Origin: Duganella sp. BJB480
GTDB lineage: Bacteria > Pseudomonadota > Gammaproteobacteria > Burkholderiales > Burkholderiaceae_D
Direction: 5' to 3'
Assembly (NCBI GenBank): GCA_003416985.1
Contig: QVIN01000003.1
Span: 62,001-126,000 of the forward strand
Length of the DNA: 64,000 nucleotides
In this document: positions 53,382 through 63,117 of the stretch, one piece after another
Position numbering within the stretch: position 1 is the first letter of the stretch
How the letters are laid out: each line of letters begins with the position of its first letter
The notes under the pieces: model-generated
Told to the model about the DNA's origin: nothing
The model's input: the letters and a program-made list of their open reading frames with translations, nothing else
Database searches by the model: none
Program-made: the position numbers and the translations under genes

Positions 53382-55337
53382 TTACCTAATGTTGAGCAGG
53401 ACATCAAACAACGTGCTGGCGACCTGCATGACTTTGCCGCTGGCCTGGTACGCCTGTTGATAGCGTAACAGATTTGCCGCCTCCTCATCCAGGTTCACAC
53501 CGGAGACGCTCTGCTGCTGCGTGGTGGCCTGGGCCACGGCGGCGTCGGCGGCCGAGCCGCTGATCTGCGCCTCGCGCGCCTTGTTGCCGACGAAGTTGAC
53601 CATCTGCGCGTAGGTGGTCTGGTAGGTGGCGTTGCCGTTGTCGAGGATGTTCTTGGTCTGCAGCCCGGCCAACAAGGCGCCGTTGCGGCTGTCGCCCACG
53701 CCGCTGACGTTGGGCCCGACGGTGAACGTGTCGAGGTCGGCCGGCGTGCCGCTGATGTTGAAGTTGATGCCGCCGAAGCTGATCGCCGCGCCCGGGGTGT
53801 AGGGCACGCTCGGCGTGCCGGCCGGGTACACGGTGGCCACGCCGTTGACCGTCACCGTCACGTCCTGCGCCGGCGGGAAGCCCGACAGCGAACCGCTGGC
53901 CTTGTCATAGGTCAGCGTGACCGGCGCCGCCAGCGCGTTGCCCGGCGTCAGGTAGGCCGGATCGACCGTGCCGGCGCTGATCTTGGCGTTGCCGGCGTTG
54001 GCGGTCGGCGCGGCGGTGGCGATCGGCGCCGCCAGCGCGATCTTGGTGCGGTCGGTGATGGCGACGCTGAAATCGTGCGCCGCGTTGTAGGTCGGCCGCA
54101 CCAGGAAGTTGTCCTTGGCCTGCGGCGCGCCGGTGATCGTGTAGTCGACGCCGTCGATGGTCTGCGGCACCGTCTGCGGGAACGGGTTGATCTGCGTGAC
54201 CTGGCCGTCGCTCAGCCGGGTGACGTTGAAATTGGTGCCGTCGAAATCCACGCTGTAGTCGCTGGCGGTGAGCTTGCTGGCGTCGGTGACCACCGCGCTG
54301 ACGCTGGCCGTGCTGGCCTGCGAGTTGTGGCTGTTGACGCCGACATAGGCGTTGATCGGCCCGAAGAACGGCGTGCCCAGCGCGCCGTTCTGGTCCTGCC
54401 CCAGCACGTGCTGGGCGTTGAAGCTGACCGCCAGCCCGGCCGCGATCTGGCCCAGCGAGTTTTGCGCGCGGTCCATGGTGCCGTCGCGGAACGTGATCAG
54501 GCCGCCCAACTGGCCGCCGGTCAGCACGCTGTCCGGCAAGGCGCTGAAGGCGCCGCTGGGCGACTGGTAGCCCACCGTCACGCGGCTGACATCGGTCGGC
54601 GAGGTCGACGTCGCCAGCTGGAACGCGGTGTTGCCCACCACCAGCGGCTGGCCGGTGCCGAACTCCACCGTCAGCGTGTTGTTGTCGCCCGGGATGACGG
54701 TGGTCTTGACCAGCTTGTTGAGCTCGGTCAGCATCTGGTCGCGGTGGTCCAGCAGGTCGTTGGGCGCCTTGCCGTCCACGCTCAGGCCGGCGATGGTGTT
54801 GTTCAGGGCGGCGATCTCCTTGGCGAAGGAGTTGATCTCGCCGACATTGGACGTGATCTGGCCGTTGACGCCGGAGGCGATCTCGGTCAGCCGCGCGCTC
54901 AAGCCCTGGAAGCGCCCGGCCAGCGAACTGGCGCTCGACAGCATCGCCTGGCGCGACGCGGCCGAGGCTGGATTCGACGTGGCGTCCTGCACGCCGTTGA
55001 AGAAGTCCTGCAGCGCCGGCGACAGGCCGGCGGTGGGATCGGCCAGCAGGTTGTCGACCTGGCTGATCTGCTTGGTGTAGGCGTCCAGCGAGGCCTGGCT
55101 GGACTCGGCGTTGCGCAGCTGCACCGCGAGGAAGTTGTCGTAGTAGCGGCGCACGGCCGACACCTCGGTGCCGCTGCCGACGAAGCCGAAGCCCTGGTCC
55201 TGGGTCGCGGTGTCGGACTGGATGGCGGCCTGGCGGCTGTATCCCGCAACACCAGCGTTGGTGATGTTGTTGCCGGTGGTCGACAGACCTACCTGGGCCG
55301 CCAACAAACCGCTTTTGCCGATGCTGAGAAGTGACAT
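53382..55337 (-). CDS. flgK: Hook-filament junction protein FlgK
   Basis: A 651-residue junction protein. The N-terminal rod/hook motif (LLAAQVGLSTTGNNITNAGV) and C-terminal motif (SGVNLDEEAANLLRYQQAYQ) form the conserved D0/D1 helical domain. The middle (about 200-550) is beta-rich; it includes LPDSVLTGGQLGGLITFRDG, typical of FlgK. The protein is somewhat longer than the enteric 547 residues. It lies between flgJ and flgL. Confidence 0.95.
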   Translation of the reverse strand: MSLLSIGKSGLLAAQVGLSTTGNNITNAGVAGYSRQAAIQSDTATQDQGFGFVGSGTEVSAVRRYYDNFLAVQLRNAESSQASLDAYTKQISQVDNLLADPTAGLSPALQDFFNGVQDATSNPASAASRQAMLSSASSLAGRFQGLSARLTEIASGVNGQITSNVGEINSFAKEIAALNNTIAGLSVDGKAPNDLLDHRDQMLTELNKLVKTTVIPGDNNTLTVEFGTGQPLVVGNTAFQLATSTSPTDVSRVTVGYQSPSGAFSALPDSVLTGGQLGGLITFRDGTMDRAQNSLGQIAAGLAVSFNAQHVLGQDQNGALGTPFFGPINAYVGVNSHNSQASTASVSAVVTDASKLTASDYSVDFDGTNFNVTRLSDGQVTQINPFPQTVPQTIDGVDYTITGAPQAKDNFLVRPTYNAAHDFSVAITDRTKIALAAPIATAAPTANAGNAKISAGTVDPAYLTPGNALAAPVTLTYDKASGSLSGFPPAQDVTVTVNGVATVYPAGTPSVPYTPGAAISFGGINFNISGTPADLDTFTVGPNVSGVGDSRNGALLAGLQTKNILDNGNATYQTTYAQMVNFVGNKAREAQISGSAADAAVAQATTQQQSVSGVNLDEEAANLLRYQQAYQASGKVMQVASTLFDVLLNIR

Positions 55338-55390
55338 GATGTTTTTACTCTATCTGTAAGGTGGTAACGGCAGGCCGCCGCCAAACTTGA

Positions 55391-56365
55391 CTAGCCGGCC
55401 AGCGAGCGCTTGATGATGCTGGTCAGCTTGTTCGCGTAATTCGGGTCGGTGGCGTAGCCGGCCTTCTGCAGGCCGTGCGCGAAGCTGCTGGCGTCGCCCG
55501 CGCTGGCCAGCACCTTCTCGTAGCGCGGATTGCTGGCCAACAGCTTGGCGTAGTCCTTGAAGCTGTCGCTGTAGCTGTCGTAGGCGCGGAAGCGTTCCAC
55601 CTTGGTCTGCGCCTTGCCGTTGACATATTCGGTGGTGGTGGCCTCGACCACCTTGCCCTTCCAGTCGCCGCCGGCCTTGATGCCGAACAGGTTGTGGCTG
55701 TTGCTGCCGTCGCGGCCCTTGATCTCGCGCTTGCCCCAGCCGCTCTCCAGCGCGGCCTGGCCCAGCATGAACTTGGCCGGGATGCCGGTGGCGCGGCTGG
55801 CCTCCTCGGCGTCGGCGCCGAGCTTTTGCTGGAAGCTGCGCACGTGCGCCGCCTGGCTGCCCTTGACCGTGGCCGGCACCGCGCTGTTGTCGTCCACCGA
55901 GCCGGCCGCCCCCACCGCGCCGGCGCCGCCGGCCGCCGCGATGGCGCGCTGCAGCTTGGCGTCCATCAGGCTGGCCAGGCCGCCGAAGCTGCCGCCGTTG
56001 GCGCCGCTGCCGGTGTCGCCGGCCTCGTTGCCGATCGCCAGCGCCTGCTTGTCAGCGGTCTTGGACAATTGACGGATCAGCATGTCCGACAGGCCGATGC
56101 CCTTCTTGGCGATGTTCTGGCTGGTCTGCTGGTCCAGCATGGTGGTGAACATCTTGGTCTGCTGGCTGTCCATCATGCCGTCCTGCGGCGTGGCCTCGCG
56201 CATGCTCTTCATCATCATGTTGACGAACATGGCCTCGAACTGCGTGGCGGCTGTCTTCAACGCCTCCGGGCTGCCGGCCTTGGCCGACTGCCGCAGGCTG
56301 CCCATGTCTTTGACGTCGAGGGCGAACTTGCTGCTGAGGTCGTTGGAGGTGTTTGGACTGGTCAT
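55391..56365 (-). CDS. flgJ: Rod cap and peptidoglycan hydrolase FlgJ
   Basis: A 324-residue two-domain protein. The N-terminal rod-capping domain (about 30-105, TQFEAMFVNMMMKSMREATP) is followed by an Ala/Gly-rich linker (about 115-165). The C-terminal glucosaminidase domain has the catalytic glutamate E207 in AALESGWGK and the conserved HNLFGIKAG. It locally opens the cell wall for rod growth. The domain fusion is the normal gamma/beta-proteobacterial arrangement. Confidence 0.96.
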   Translation of the reverse strand: MTSPNTSNDLSSKFALDVKDMGSLRQSAKAGSPEALKTAATQFEAMFVNMMMKSMREATPQDGMMDSQQTKMFTTMLDQQTSQNIAKKGIGLSDMLIRQLSKTADKQALAIGNEAGDTGSGANGGSFGGLASLMDAKLQRAIAAAGGAGAVGAAGSVDDNSAVPATVKGSQAAHVRSFQQKLGADAEEASRATGIPAKFMLGQAALESGWGKREIKGRDGSNSHNLFGIKAGGDWKGKVVEATTTEYVNGKAQTKVERFRAYDSYSDSFKDYAKLLASNPRYEKVLASAGDASSFAHGLQKAGYATDPNYANKLTSIIKRSLAG

Positions 56366-56377
56366 GATGCGCCCCGC

Positions 56378-57526
56378 TTAAATGATTTCCAGCTCGGCGC
56401 GCAGCGATCCGGCCGCTTTCATCGCCTGCAAAATGGCCAGCAGATCCTGCGGCGTGGCGCCGATGGCGTTGAGCGCCTTGACCACGTCGGCCAGCGAGGC
56501 GCCGCCCTTGACCAGCATGACCTTGCCGCTGTCGGCCTTGATGCCCACCTGCTGGTTGGGCGCGACCACGGTGCGCCCGCCCGACAGCGGATTGGGCTGG
56601 CTGATCTGCGGATCGGCCGTCACCGAGATCGACAGGTTGCCGTGCGAGATGGCGCAGGTGTCGAGCGTGACCGCGCGGTTCATCACCACCGAGCCGGTGC
56701 GCGCGTTCATGATCACCTTGGCCGGCTGCTCGGCCGGGTTGACCTGCATGTCCTGCAGGGTGCCGATGAAGCTCACGCGCTGGTCGCTGCTGCTGGGCGA
56801 CTGCACGCGGATCACGCGGCTGTCGAGCGCGTAGGCGATGCCGGGACCGTATTTGTCGTTGATGACCTCGACCACGCGGCTGGCGGTGGCGAAGTCGGCG
56901 GTGTTCAACTCCAGCTTGATGAAGTTGCCCTCGCCCAGGCTGGAGGCGACCGCGCGTTCGACCGTGGCGCCGCCGGAGATCTTGCCCACGCTCAGGTGGT
57001 TGACGGTCAGCGAGCTGCCGCCCGCGCCGCCGGCCGCCACGCCCACGCCGCCCACCAGCACATTGCCCTGGGCCATGCCGTAGACCTGGCCGTCGGCGCC
57101 CTTGAGCGGCGTCATCAGCAGCGTGCCGCCGCGCAGGCTCTTGGCGTTGCCCATCGACGAGACGGTGATGTCGAGCGTCTGGCCCGGCTGCGCGAACGGC
57201 GGCAGCGAGGCCGTCACCATCACGGCGGCGACGTTCTTCAATTGCAGCGAGGTGCCCTGCGGCAGGTTCACGCCCAGCTGCTGCAGCATCGAGACCACGC
57301 TCTGCACGGTGAACGGGGTCTGCGTGGTCTGGTCGCCGCTGCCGTCGAGGCCGACCACCAGGCCGTAGCCGATCAGCTGATTTTGCCGCACGCCGGCGAT
57401 GCTGGCCAGGTCGCGCAGACGCTCGGCCTGTGCCGGCTGCGCCAGCAGCGACACCGCCGCCAGCGACAGCGCCGCCAGCCTGCGCGCGCCCTGCATGATT
57501 GATTGAGTGCTGTCCATGGTCGCCAT
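56378..57526 (-). CDS. flgI: P-ring protein FlgI
   Basis: A 382-residue periplasmic ring protein with a signal peptide (cut after PAQA). Family motifs are LRDLASIAGVRQNQLIGYGL and VVGLDGSGDQT near the N-terminus. It starts on the A of the flgH stop codon (TGATG), so the two ring genes are coupled. Another ATG nine bases further in is equally possible as the start. Confidence 0.96.
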   Translation of the reverse strand: MATMDSTQSIMQGARRLAALSLAAVSLLAQPAQAERLRDLASIAGVRQNQLIGYGLVVGLDGSGDQTTQTPFTVQSVVSMLQQLGVNLPQGTSLQLKNVAAVMVTASLPPFAQPGQTLDITVSSMGNAKSLRGGTLLMTPLKGADGQVYGMAQGNVLVGGVGVAAGGAGGSSLTVNHLSVGKISGGATVERAVASSLGEGNFIKLELNTADFATASRVVEVINDKYGPGIAYALDSRVIRVQSPSSSDQRVSFIGTLQDMQVNPAEQPAKVIMNARTGSVVMNRAVTLDTCAISHGNLSISVTADPQISQPNPLSGGRTVVAPNQQVGIKADSGKVMLVKGGASLADVVKALNAIGATPQDLLAILQAMKAAGSLRAELEII

Positions 57527-58182
57527 CAGAAAGGTAACAGGCTTTGGAAGAAGCGCGACGCCATCGACGCCATCTCGGCGCGGTCGATCTGGCTGTTGGT
57601 GCGGTACTCGACCTTGGCGTCGGCCACGGCGGTCGACTGCACCGTGTTGCCGGTGGCGATATTGTCGGGATTGATCATGCCGGAGAAGCGGATGAACTCC
57701 ACGCCCTTGTTCATCGCCACCTGCTTCTCGCCGGCCACGATGAGGTTGCCGTTGGCCAGCACCTCGACCACGGTCACGCCCATGGTGCCGGTGAAGGTGT
57801 TGCTGGCCGACTGGTTGTCGCCGTCGGCGTACTTGCTGGCGTTGTTGGCGCTGAGCGTGGCGCCGAAGGTCGATTGCAGCGGATGCGGCACGCTGGCGCT
57901 GACGCTGCCGGACTTGTTGCCCGAGCTGGCGCCGGCTTTCACGGCCGAGGTTTTCTCGGTGATGACCAGGGTCAGCACATCGCCCACGTGGCGCGCGCGG
58001 CGGTCCTCGAAGATGGGACGGAAGGCGGCGTTCTGGTAGATCGCGCCGTTGCTGGGCGCGGTCTGCAGCTGCTCGCTGGTCAGCGGACGGGCCGTCATCG
58101 GCATCTGCACGATGGAGGTCGGGGTGGTCATGCAGCCGCTCAGGCCGATGGCGGCGGCGACGATGGTGATGGCGTATTTCAT
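57526..58182 (-). CDS. flgH: L-ring lipoprotein FlgH
   Basis: A 218-residue outer-membrane ring lipoprotein. The lipobox LSGC puts the lipidated cysteine at residue 17. Family features are GAIYQNAAFRPIFEDRRARHVGDVLTLVI and, near the C-terminus, FSGMINPDNIATGNTVQS. Length is normal. It lies ten bases after flgG and shares one base with flgI. Confidence 0.96.
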   Translation of the reverse strand: MKYAITIVAAAIGLSGCMTTPTSIVQMPMTARPLTSEQLQTAPSNGAIYQNAAFRPIFEDRRARHVGDVLTLVITEKTSAVKAGASSGNKSGSVSASVPHPLQSTFGATLSANNASKYADGDNQSASNTFTGTMGVTVVEVLANGNLIVAGEKQVAMNKGVEFIRFSGMINPDNIATGNTVQSTAVADAKVEYRTNSQIDRAEMASMASRFFQSLLPF

Positions 58183-58192
58183 GCTCTGCTCC

Positions 58193-58975
58193 TTACATCT
58201 GCGACAGCTTGGCCAGCATCTGGTCGGAGGTCGTGATGGCCTTCGAATTGATCTCGTAGGCGCGCTGGGTCTGGATCATATTGACCATCTCCTCGACCAC
58301 GTTGACGTTCGAGGTTTCCACATAGCCCTGCATGATGACGCCGGTGCCGTTGGTGCCGGGGGTGTTGGTCTGCGGATTGCCGGAGGCGCCGGTCTCCACG
58401 TACAGGTTCTCGCCCTTCGATTCCAGCCCGGTCGGGTTGATGAAGGTCGACAGCTGGATGCTGCCGATCTGCTGCGGCGCCACCTGGCCCGGCAGCGTGA
58501 CCGAGACGGTGCCGTCGCGGCCCACGGTGATCGATTGCGCGGTAATCGGGATGGTGATGGCCGGCTGCAGCACGAAGCCGCTGGAGGTGACCATCTGGCC
58601 GTTGTTGTCGCGCTGGAAGGAGCCGTCGCGGGTGTAGGCGGTGGTGCCGTCCGGCAGCAGCACGTTGAAGAAGCCGTTGCCGTTGACCATCAGGTCCTTG
58701 TCGTTGCCGGTCGACTGGGGATTGCCCTGGGTGTGGACCCGTTCGATCGCCACCGGCCGCACGCCGGTGCCCAGCTGCATGCCCGACGGCAGATTGGTCT
58801 GCTGCGACGACTGCCCGCCCGGCTGGCGGATGTTCTGGTACAGCAGATCCTCGAACACCGCGCGCGACTTCTTGAAGCCGTTGGTGCTGACGTTGGCCAG
58901 GTTGTTGGACGTGACATCGAGCGCGGTCTGTTGCGCTTCCATGCCGGTCTTGGCGATCCACAGTGAACGTATCAT
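58193..58975 (-). CDS. flgG: Distal rod protein FlgG
   Basis: A 260-residue distal rod protein. The N-terminal motif ([20 protein letters not shown]) and C-terminal motif ([20 protein letters not shown]) form the coiled-coil rod core. At 260 residues the length is exactly that of enteric FlgG, as expected from its fixed rod length. A gap of 81 bases to flgF contains a small hairpin, CTCCCGT (58983-58989) with ACGGGAG (58997-59003), without a T tract. Confidence 0.97.
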   Translation of the reverse strand: MIRSLWIAKTGMEAQQTALDVTSNNLANVSTNGFKKSRAVFEDLLYQNIRQPGGQSSQQTNLPSGMQLGTGVRPVAIERVHTQGNPQSTGNDKDLMVNGNGFFNVLLPDGTTAYTRDGSFQRDNNGQMVTSSGFVLQPAITIPITAQSITVGRDGTVSVTLPGQVAPQQIGSIQLSTFINPTGLESKGENLYVETGASGNPQTNTPGTNGTGVIMQGYVETSNVNVVEEMVNMIQTQRAYEINSKAITTSDQMLAKLSQM

Positions 58976-59056
58976 GATGCTTCTCCCGTTGCTTGGACGG
59001 GAGCCGTCAAAAGCGACAGCTACTCATCCCACGCAACCATTATGCGGGAGAGGGCA

Positions 59057-59797
59057 TCAACTCAAAGCGAGGATCTGGGTGGCTTTTGCGGCGTTATTCT
59101 CGGCGTTCTTCATCAGGCTCATTTGCATTTCAAACTGCCTTGCCAGACTGATCATGTTGACCATGGAATCGACCGGATTGACGTTGCTGCCCTCCAGCGC
59201 GCCGTCGACCACGCGCACCGCCGGGTCGTTCTCGGCCGGCGTGCCGCTGACCTGCCGGAACAGGCCGTCGTCGCCGCGCACCAGGCCCTTGGGGTCCGGG
59301 TTGACCAGCTTGATCCGCCCCAGCACGTTGGCCGGGCCGGGCTTGAAATCGGTCGAGATGGTGCTGACCGTGCCGTCGCCGGCCACCGACACCGTGGTGT
59401 CGGGCGGGATGGCGATCGGGCCGCCGTCGCCCACCAGCGTCTGGCCGCTGGTCGTTTGCAGCAGGCCGTTCTCGCTGACCTTCAGGCTGCCGTTGCGGGT
59501 GTAGGCTTCCGAACCATCGGCCGACTGCACCGCGATCCAGCCCTGGTCGCGCACCGCGATGTCCAGCGCGCGGCCGGTGGTCTGGATCGGGCCGGCGCGC
59601 ATGTCGGCGCCCACCGTGGAATCGACCACGAAGGCGCGCGTCTGCAAGCCCTCCGACACCACCGGCACCGCCCGGAACGTGTCGAGCTGGGCGCGGAAGC
59701 CGGTGGTGGTGGCGTTGGACAGGTTGTTGGCGACGGTGGCCTGCTGCTCCATCACGTGCCGCGCCCCTGTCATCGCGGTATAAACCAGGCGGTCCAT
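59057..59797 (-). CDS. flgF: Proximal rod protein FlgF
   Basis: A 246-residue proximal rod protein. N-terminal motif MTGARHVMEQQATVANNLSN and C-terminal motif NPVDSMVNMISLARQFEMQM identify it; the former differs from FlgG and FlgE in the usual FlgF way. It lies 11 bases after flgE. Confidence 0.96.
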   Translation of the reverse strand: MDRLVYTAMTGARHVMEQQATVANNLSNATTTGFRAQLDTFRAVPVVSEGLQTRAFVVDSTVGADMRAGPIQTTGRALDIAVRDQGWIAVQSADGSEAYTRNGSLKVSENGLLQTTSGQTLVGDGGPIAIPPDTTVSVAGDGTVSTISTDFKPGPANVLGRIKLVNPDPKGLVRGDDGLFRQVSGTPAENDPAVRVVDGALEGSNVNPVDSMVNMISLARQFEMQMSLMKNAENNAAKATQILALS

Positions 59798-59808
59798 GGC
59801 TTACTCGA

Positions 59809-61368
59809 TTACCGGAGGTTGACCAGGGTTTGCAGCACCGAATCCTCGGTCTTGATGGTCTGCGCATTGGCCTGGTAGACGCGCTGCGCGGTGATCATGT
59901 TGACCAGTTCGGCCGTCAGGTCGACGTTCGACACTTCGACCGAGCTGGCGCGCAGCGAACCCATCGAGCCGGCGTTCGGCACCCCGACCTGCGGCGTGCC
60001 CGAGGCCGAGCTTTCCGCCCAGGCGTTGTTGCCCAGCGGGGTCAGGCCGTCGACGCTGGCGAAGTTGGCCATGGCGATCTGCCCCATCGGACGCGACTTG
60101 CCGTTGCTGTACTGGCCCAGGATCACGCCGTTGGCGTCGATGGCGTAACGCTGCCACGAGCCGGCCGAGTAGCCGTTCTGCACCGAGCCCAGGTCGTTGG
60201 TGACGCTGCCGTACTGGGTGGTCTTGTCGAACGTGGTGGCGACCACCATCGGCTGCTGGGAGCCGGTATCGGGGAAGATCGGCAGGCTGATGTTGAACGG
60301 CAGCGTTTGCGGCGTCGGTTGCATCAAGGCCATCGCCTCGGGGTCCAGCACGCCGGTCTTGGTGAACAGCAGCGTACCGGCCTTGACGGCGGGCACCGTG
60401 ATGGCGGCGGCCAGCTTGGCGTTGATCTGGTCCGGCGTCATGCCGGTGATCGAATTGCTGCCGGTCGGATCAAGCGCGGTCATGGCGGCATCCAGCGCGT
60501 CCAGCTGCGCCTGGGACGCGGCGGCTGGCGGCACCTGGGCCGCCGTCTTCATCGAATCATGAGCCGCTTGCGCATAGGTGAACGCGGCGGCGGCGATCGC
60601 GGCCGGGTCCGGCGGGGTCGCGCGCACCGCGTCGTTGTACGCGCTGCGGGCGGCCTTCACGGTGGCATCAAGATTGATCGCCGCGGCCACGCCGCCGGAA
60701 ACGATTTCCTTGTTGTCGGCCGCCGCGTACACGTCCCAGGTGTTGGCGTCGGTCTTGACGTAGTAGGTCGTCATGATGTGCGAAGTGCCCAGGCTGTCGA
60801 ACACGTTCAGCACGGTCTGCTTGTTGTAGCTGGTCGGATCGCCGGCGTCGAACGGGATCGTGGCCGGGACCTTCTCCGCCGAGCTCAGGTTCAGCTGGAA
60901 GTTGGCGGTGGTGGTTTGCACCGGCGTCAGGTCGGACTTGTCCAGCGTCAGCGGGGTCGGCGCGCCCAGCTGGATCACGCCGGCCGCGTTCGACAGGTAG
61001 CCGGTCAGCACCGCGCCCTGCGCGTTGACCAGCGTGTGAGTGTTATCTTCATGGAACTGGCCGTTGCGCGAGTACTGCACCGCGCCGTTCACCACTTCGC
61101 GGAAGAAGCCGCCGCCGTTGATCGAGATGTCCAGCGGATTGTTGCTGGTCTCGATATTCCCCTGCGTGAATTGCTGGGCCAGCTTGGCGGTCGTCACACC
61201 GATGCCCGGGTTGTTGCCCGACACGCCGTTCAGCGAGTTGGCGTACAGGTCGGCGAACTGCGCCTGCGAGCCCTTGAAGCCAACGGTGCTGGCGTTGGCG
61301 ATGTTGTTGCCGATGACGTCCAGCGATTTGGATGCTGCGTTCAGGCCGCTAAGTCCTTGTTGGAACAT
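59809..61368 (-). CDS. flgE: Hook protein FlgE
   Basis: A 519-residue hook subunit. Its N-terminal core (GLSGLNAASKSLDVIGNNIA) and C-terminal core (VDLTAELVNMITAQRVYQAN) are intact. It exceeds the roughly 400 residues of enteric FlgE because of an Ala-rich, helix-favouring insertion at about 228-328 (AAAAFTYAQAAHDSM, PPAAASQAQLDALDAAM), in the part expected to lie on the hook surface. It is transcribed between flgD and flgF. Confidence 0.96.
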   Translation of the reverse strand: MFQQGLSGLNAASKSLDVIGNNIANASTVGFKGSQAQFADLYANSLNGVSGNNPGIGVTTAKLAQQFTQGNIETSNNPLDISINGGGFFREVVNGAVQYSRNGQFHEDNTHTLVNAQGAVLTGYLSNAAGVIQLGAPTPLTLDKSDLTPVQTTTANFQLNLSSAEKVPATIPFDAGDPTSYNKQTVLNVFDSLGTSHIMTTYYVKTDANTWDVYAAADNKEIVSGGVAAAINLDATVKAARSAYNDAVRATPPDPAAIAAAAFTYAQAAHDSMKTAAQVPPAAASQAQLDALDAAMTALDPTGSNSITGMTPDQINAKLAAAITVPAVKAGTLLFTKTGVLDPEAMALMQPTPQTLPFNISLPIFPDTGSQQPMVVATTFDKTTQYGSVTNDLGSVQNGYSAGSWQRYAIDANGVILGQYSNGKSRPMGQIAMANFASVDGLTPLGNNAWAESSASGTPQVGVPNAGSMGSLRASSVEVSNVDLTAELVNMITAQRVYQANAQTIKTEDSVLQTLVNLR

Positions 61369-61405
61369 GGTATTCCCCTATGCTAGGTGTGACGTGTGAA
61401 CTGCG

Positions 61406-62107
61406 TTACAAAACTTCTTTGATATCGGACATCGCGAACTGTCCGAGCGAGGTGTTCAGCTTGACGCCGCCGCTGCCGGTCGACACGCTGGCCACCGCCG
61501 CCAGTTGCAGCGGCGTAGCGTCGGTCAGGGTCTTGCCGGCGCTGACCGCCTTCACCGTGAAGGTGTAGCTGCCGGCCGGCGCGGTGGTCTTGGCGTCGGT
61601 GGTGCCGTCCCAGGTGATCGGGTAGGTGCCGACGTCGGTGCTCTTCATGCTCATGGTACGCACCACGGCGCCGCTCTTGTCCTGGATCGAGATCGTCACG
61701 CTCTCGGCCGGCGAGGCCAGGTCGATGCCGAACACGCTGGTGCTGGTGGTCGTGCCGGCGCTGTCGGTGCTGGTCGTCAGGTCGACGCCCTTGCCCGCCA
61801 CCAGCACGCCCTTGCCGATCAGGTTGGTCGCGGTCAGCGATTGCGAGGCGGCCTGGTCGGTGCGCAGCGATTCCAGCGTGGCGTTGACCTTGTTGATGCC
61901 GGTCACCGTCGACAGCTGGGCCAGCTGGCTGGTCATGGCCGCGTTGTCCATCGGGTTCAGCGGATCCTGGTTCTTCAGCTGCGTCACCAGCAGCTTCATG
62001 AACTTGTCCTGGTCCGCGCCGACGTCGTCGGTGGACTTGGTGCTGGTGTTGTTGGTTGTGTTGATCGGCGCCGCCACTGGCGTGTCGATCACTGCGCTGA
62101 TGGTCAT
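61406..62107 (-). CDS. flgD: Hook cap protein FlgD
   Basis: A 233-residue scaffold for hook assembly. The conserved N-terminal part (DKFMKLLVTQLKNQDPLNPM) is followed by a Tudor/fibronectin-like C-terminal region (about 100-220, MSMKSTDVGTYPITWDGTT). Length is normal. It lies between flgC and flgE, as in most flg operons. Confidence 0.96.
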   Translation of the reverse strand: MTISAVIDTPVAAPINTTNNTSTKSTDDVGADQDKFMKLLVTQLKNQDPLNPMDNAAMTSQLAQLSTVTGINKVNATLESLRTDQAASQSLTATNLIGKGVLVAGKGVDLTTSTDSAGTTTSTSVFGIDLASPAESVTISIQDKSGAVVRTMSMKSTDVGTYPITWDGTTDAKTTAPAGSYTFTVKAVSAGKTLTDATPLQLAAVASVSTGSGGVKLNTSLGQFAMSDIKEVL

Positions 62108-62123
62108 GATGTCCTCTTATGAA

Positions 62124-62531
62124 TTACTGGCCGATGGTCAGGGTTTTAAGCAGCAGCGTCTTGGCCGCGTTCATCGTCTCGACGTTGGTCTGGTAGGAGC
62201 GCGAGGCCGACAGCATGTTGACCATCTCGTCGACCACGTTCACGTTGGGCATGGTCACATAGCCCTTGTCGTCGGCCATCGGATGCTTGGGGTCGTACAT
62301 CTGCTTCATCGGCGACTGGTCTTCCACCACCTGCTTGACCCGCACCCCGGTCGAGGCCCCGCCGTCGGTCGGCGTGGTGGCCTCGAACACCACCTGGCGC
62401 GCGCGGTAGGCCTCGCCGCTGGCGCTGGTGGCGCTGTCGGCGTTGGCCAGGTTGGACGCCACCACGTTGAGCCGTTGCGCCTGGGCGCTCATGGCCGAAC
62501 CTGAAACATTGAAAATATTAAACAGCGACAT
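62124..62531 (-). CDS. flgC: Proximal rod protein FlgC
   Basis: A 135-residue rod protein. N-terminal [20 protein letters not shown] and C-terminal [20 protein letters not shown] are diagnostic. It overlaps none of its neighbours, with two bases to flgB and 16 to flgD. Confidence 0.97.
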   Translation of the reverse strand: MSLFNIFNVSGSAMSAQAQRLNVVASNLANADSATSASGEAYRARQVVFEATTPTDGGASTGVRVKQVVEDQSPMKQMYDPKHPMADDKGYVTMPNVNVVDEMVNMLSASRSYQTNVETMNAAKTLLLKTLTIGQ

Positions 62532-62533
62532 GA

Positions 62534-62959
62534 TCAGCTACCTCCCTGTATCGCCGCCATCATGGTTTTGATCTGGGCGTTGATTGCGGTGATGCCAGCC
62601 TCGTAGCGGATGGCGTTGTCGGCGAACTGGTTGCGTTCCACATCCATGTCGACCGTGTTGCCGTCGACCGCGCCCTGCACCACGCCGCGGTACAGCAGCG
62701 GCGTGCCGTCCGCCATCGTCGTACCGTCTTGCAGGGGGGTGGGGTAATGCTTGCTGGCGGTGGTCTTCAAGGTGGCGTTGGCGCTGGGGCTGGCCTTGTC
62801 CAGCGCGGCCTGCATGGCGCTGGAAAAATCGATGTCGCGGGCCTTGTAGTTGGGCGTATCGCCGTTGGCGATGTTCGAGGCGAGCACGCTCTGCCGCTGA
62901 GAGCGCAGGCTCAGCGCGGCTTCGTTAAAGCGCAGGTAATCGTCGAGTTTCCCAACCAT
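62534..62959 (-). CDS. flgB: Proximal rod protein FlgB
   Basis: A 141-residue rod protein and first gene of the flgB-L series. N-terminal [20 protein letters not shown] and the C-terminal [15 protein letters not shown] motif are typical. The start at 62959 (MVGKLDD) has GGAG upstream, whereas a start at 62980 would precede the family's N-terminus. It is divergent from flgA; the 158 bases between hold both promoters, but I cannot assign a definite motif there. Confidence 0.95.
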   Translation of the reverse strand: MVGKLDDYLRFNEAALSLRSQRQSVLASNIANGDTPNYKARDIDFSSAMQAALDKASPSANATLKTTASKHYPTPLQDGTTMADGTPLLYRGVVQGAVDGNTVDMDVERNQFADNAIRYEAGITAINAQIKTMMAAIQGGS

Positions 62960-63117
62960 GGCAGCTCCCAATGGACGCACTTGTTATGACAGGATCGATG
63001 ATACGGAGTTGCCGGCGGTAACGATCCGGCGATAAGCCACTGCTTTTCGGTCCTATTCAAGGCTTCAAGTCCAGGCCGCCAGACTATGATGGCAATATTG
63101 AAGGGGACTCACACGCC

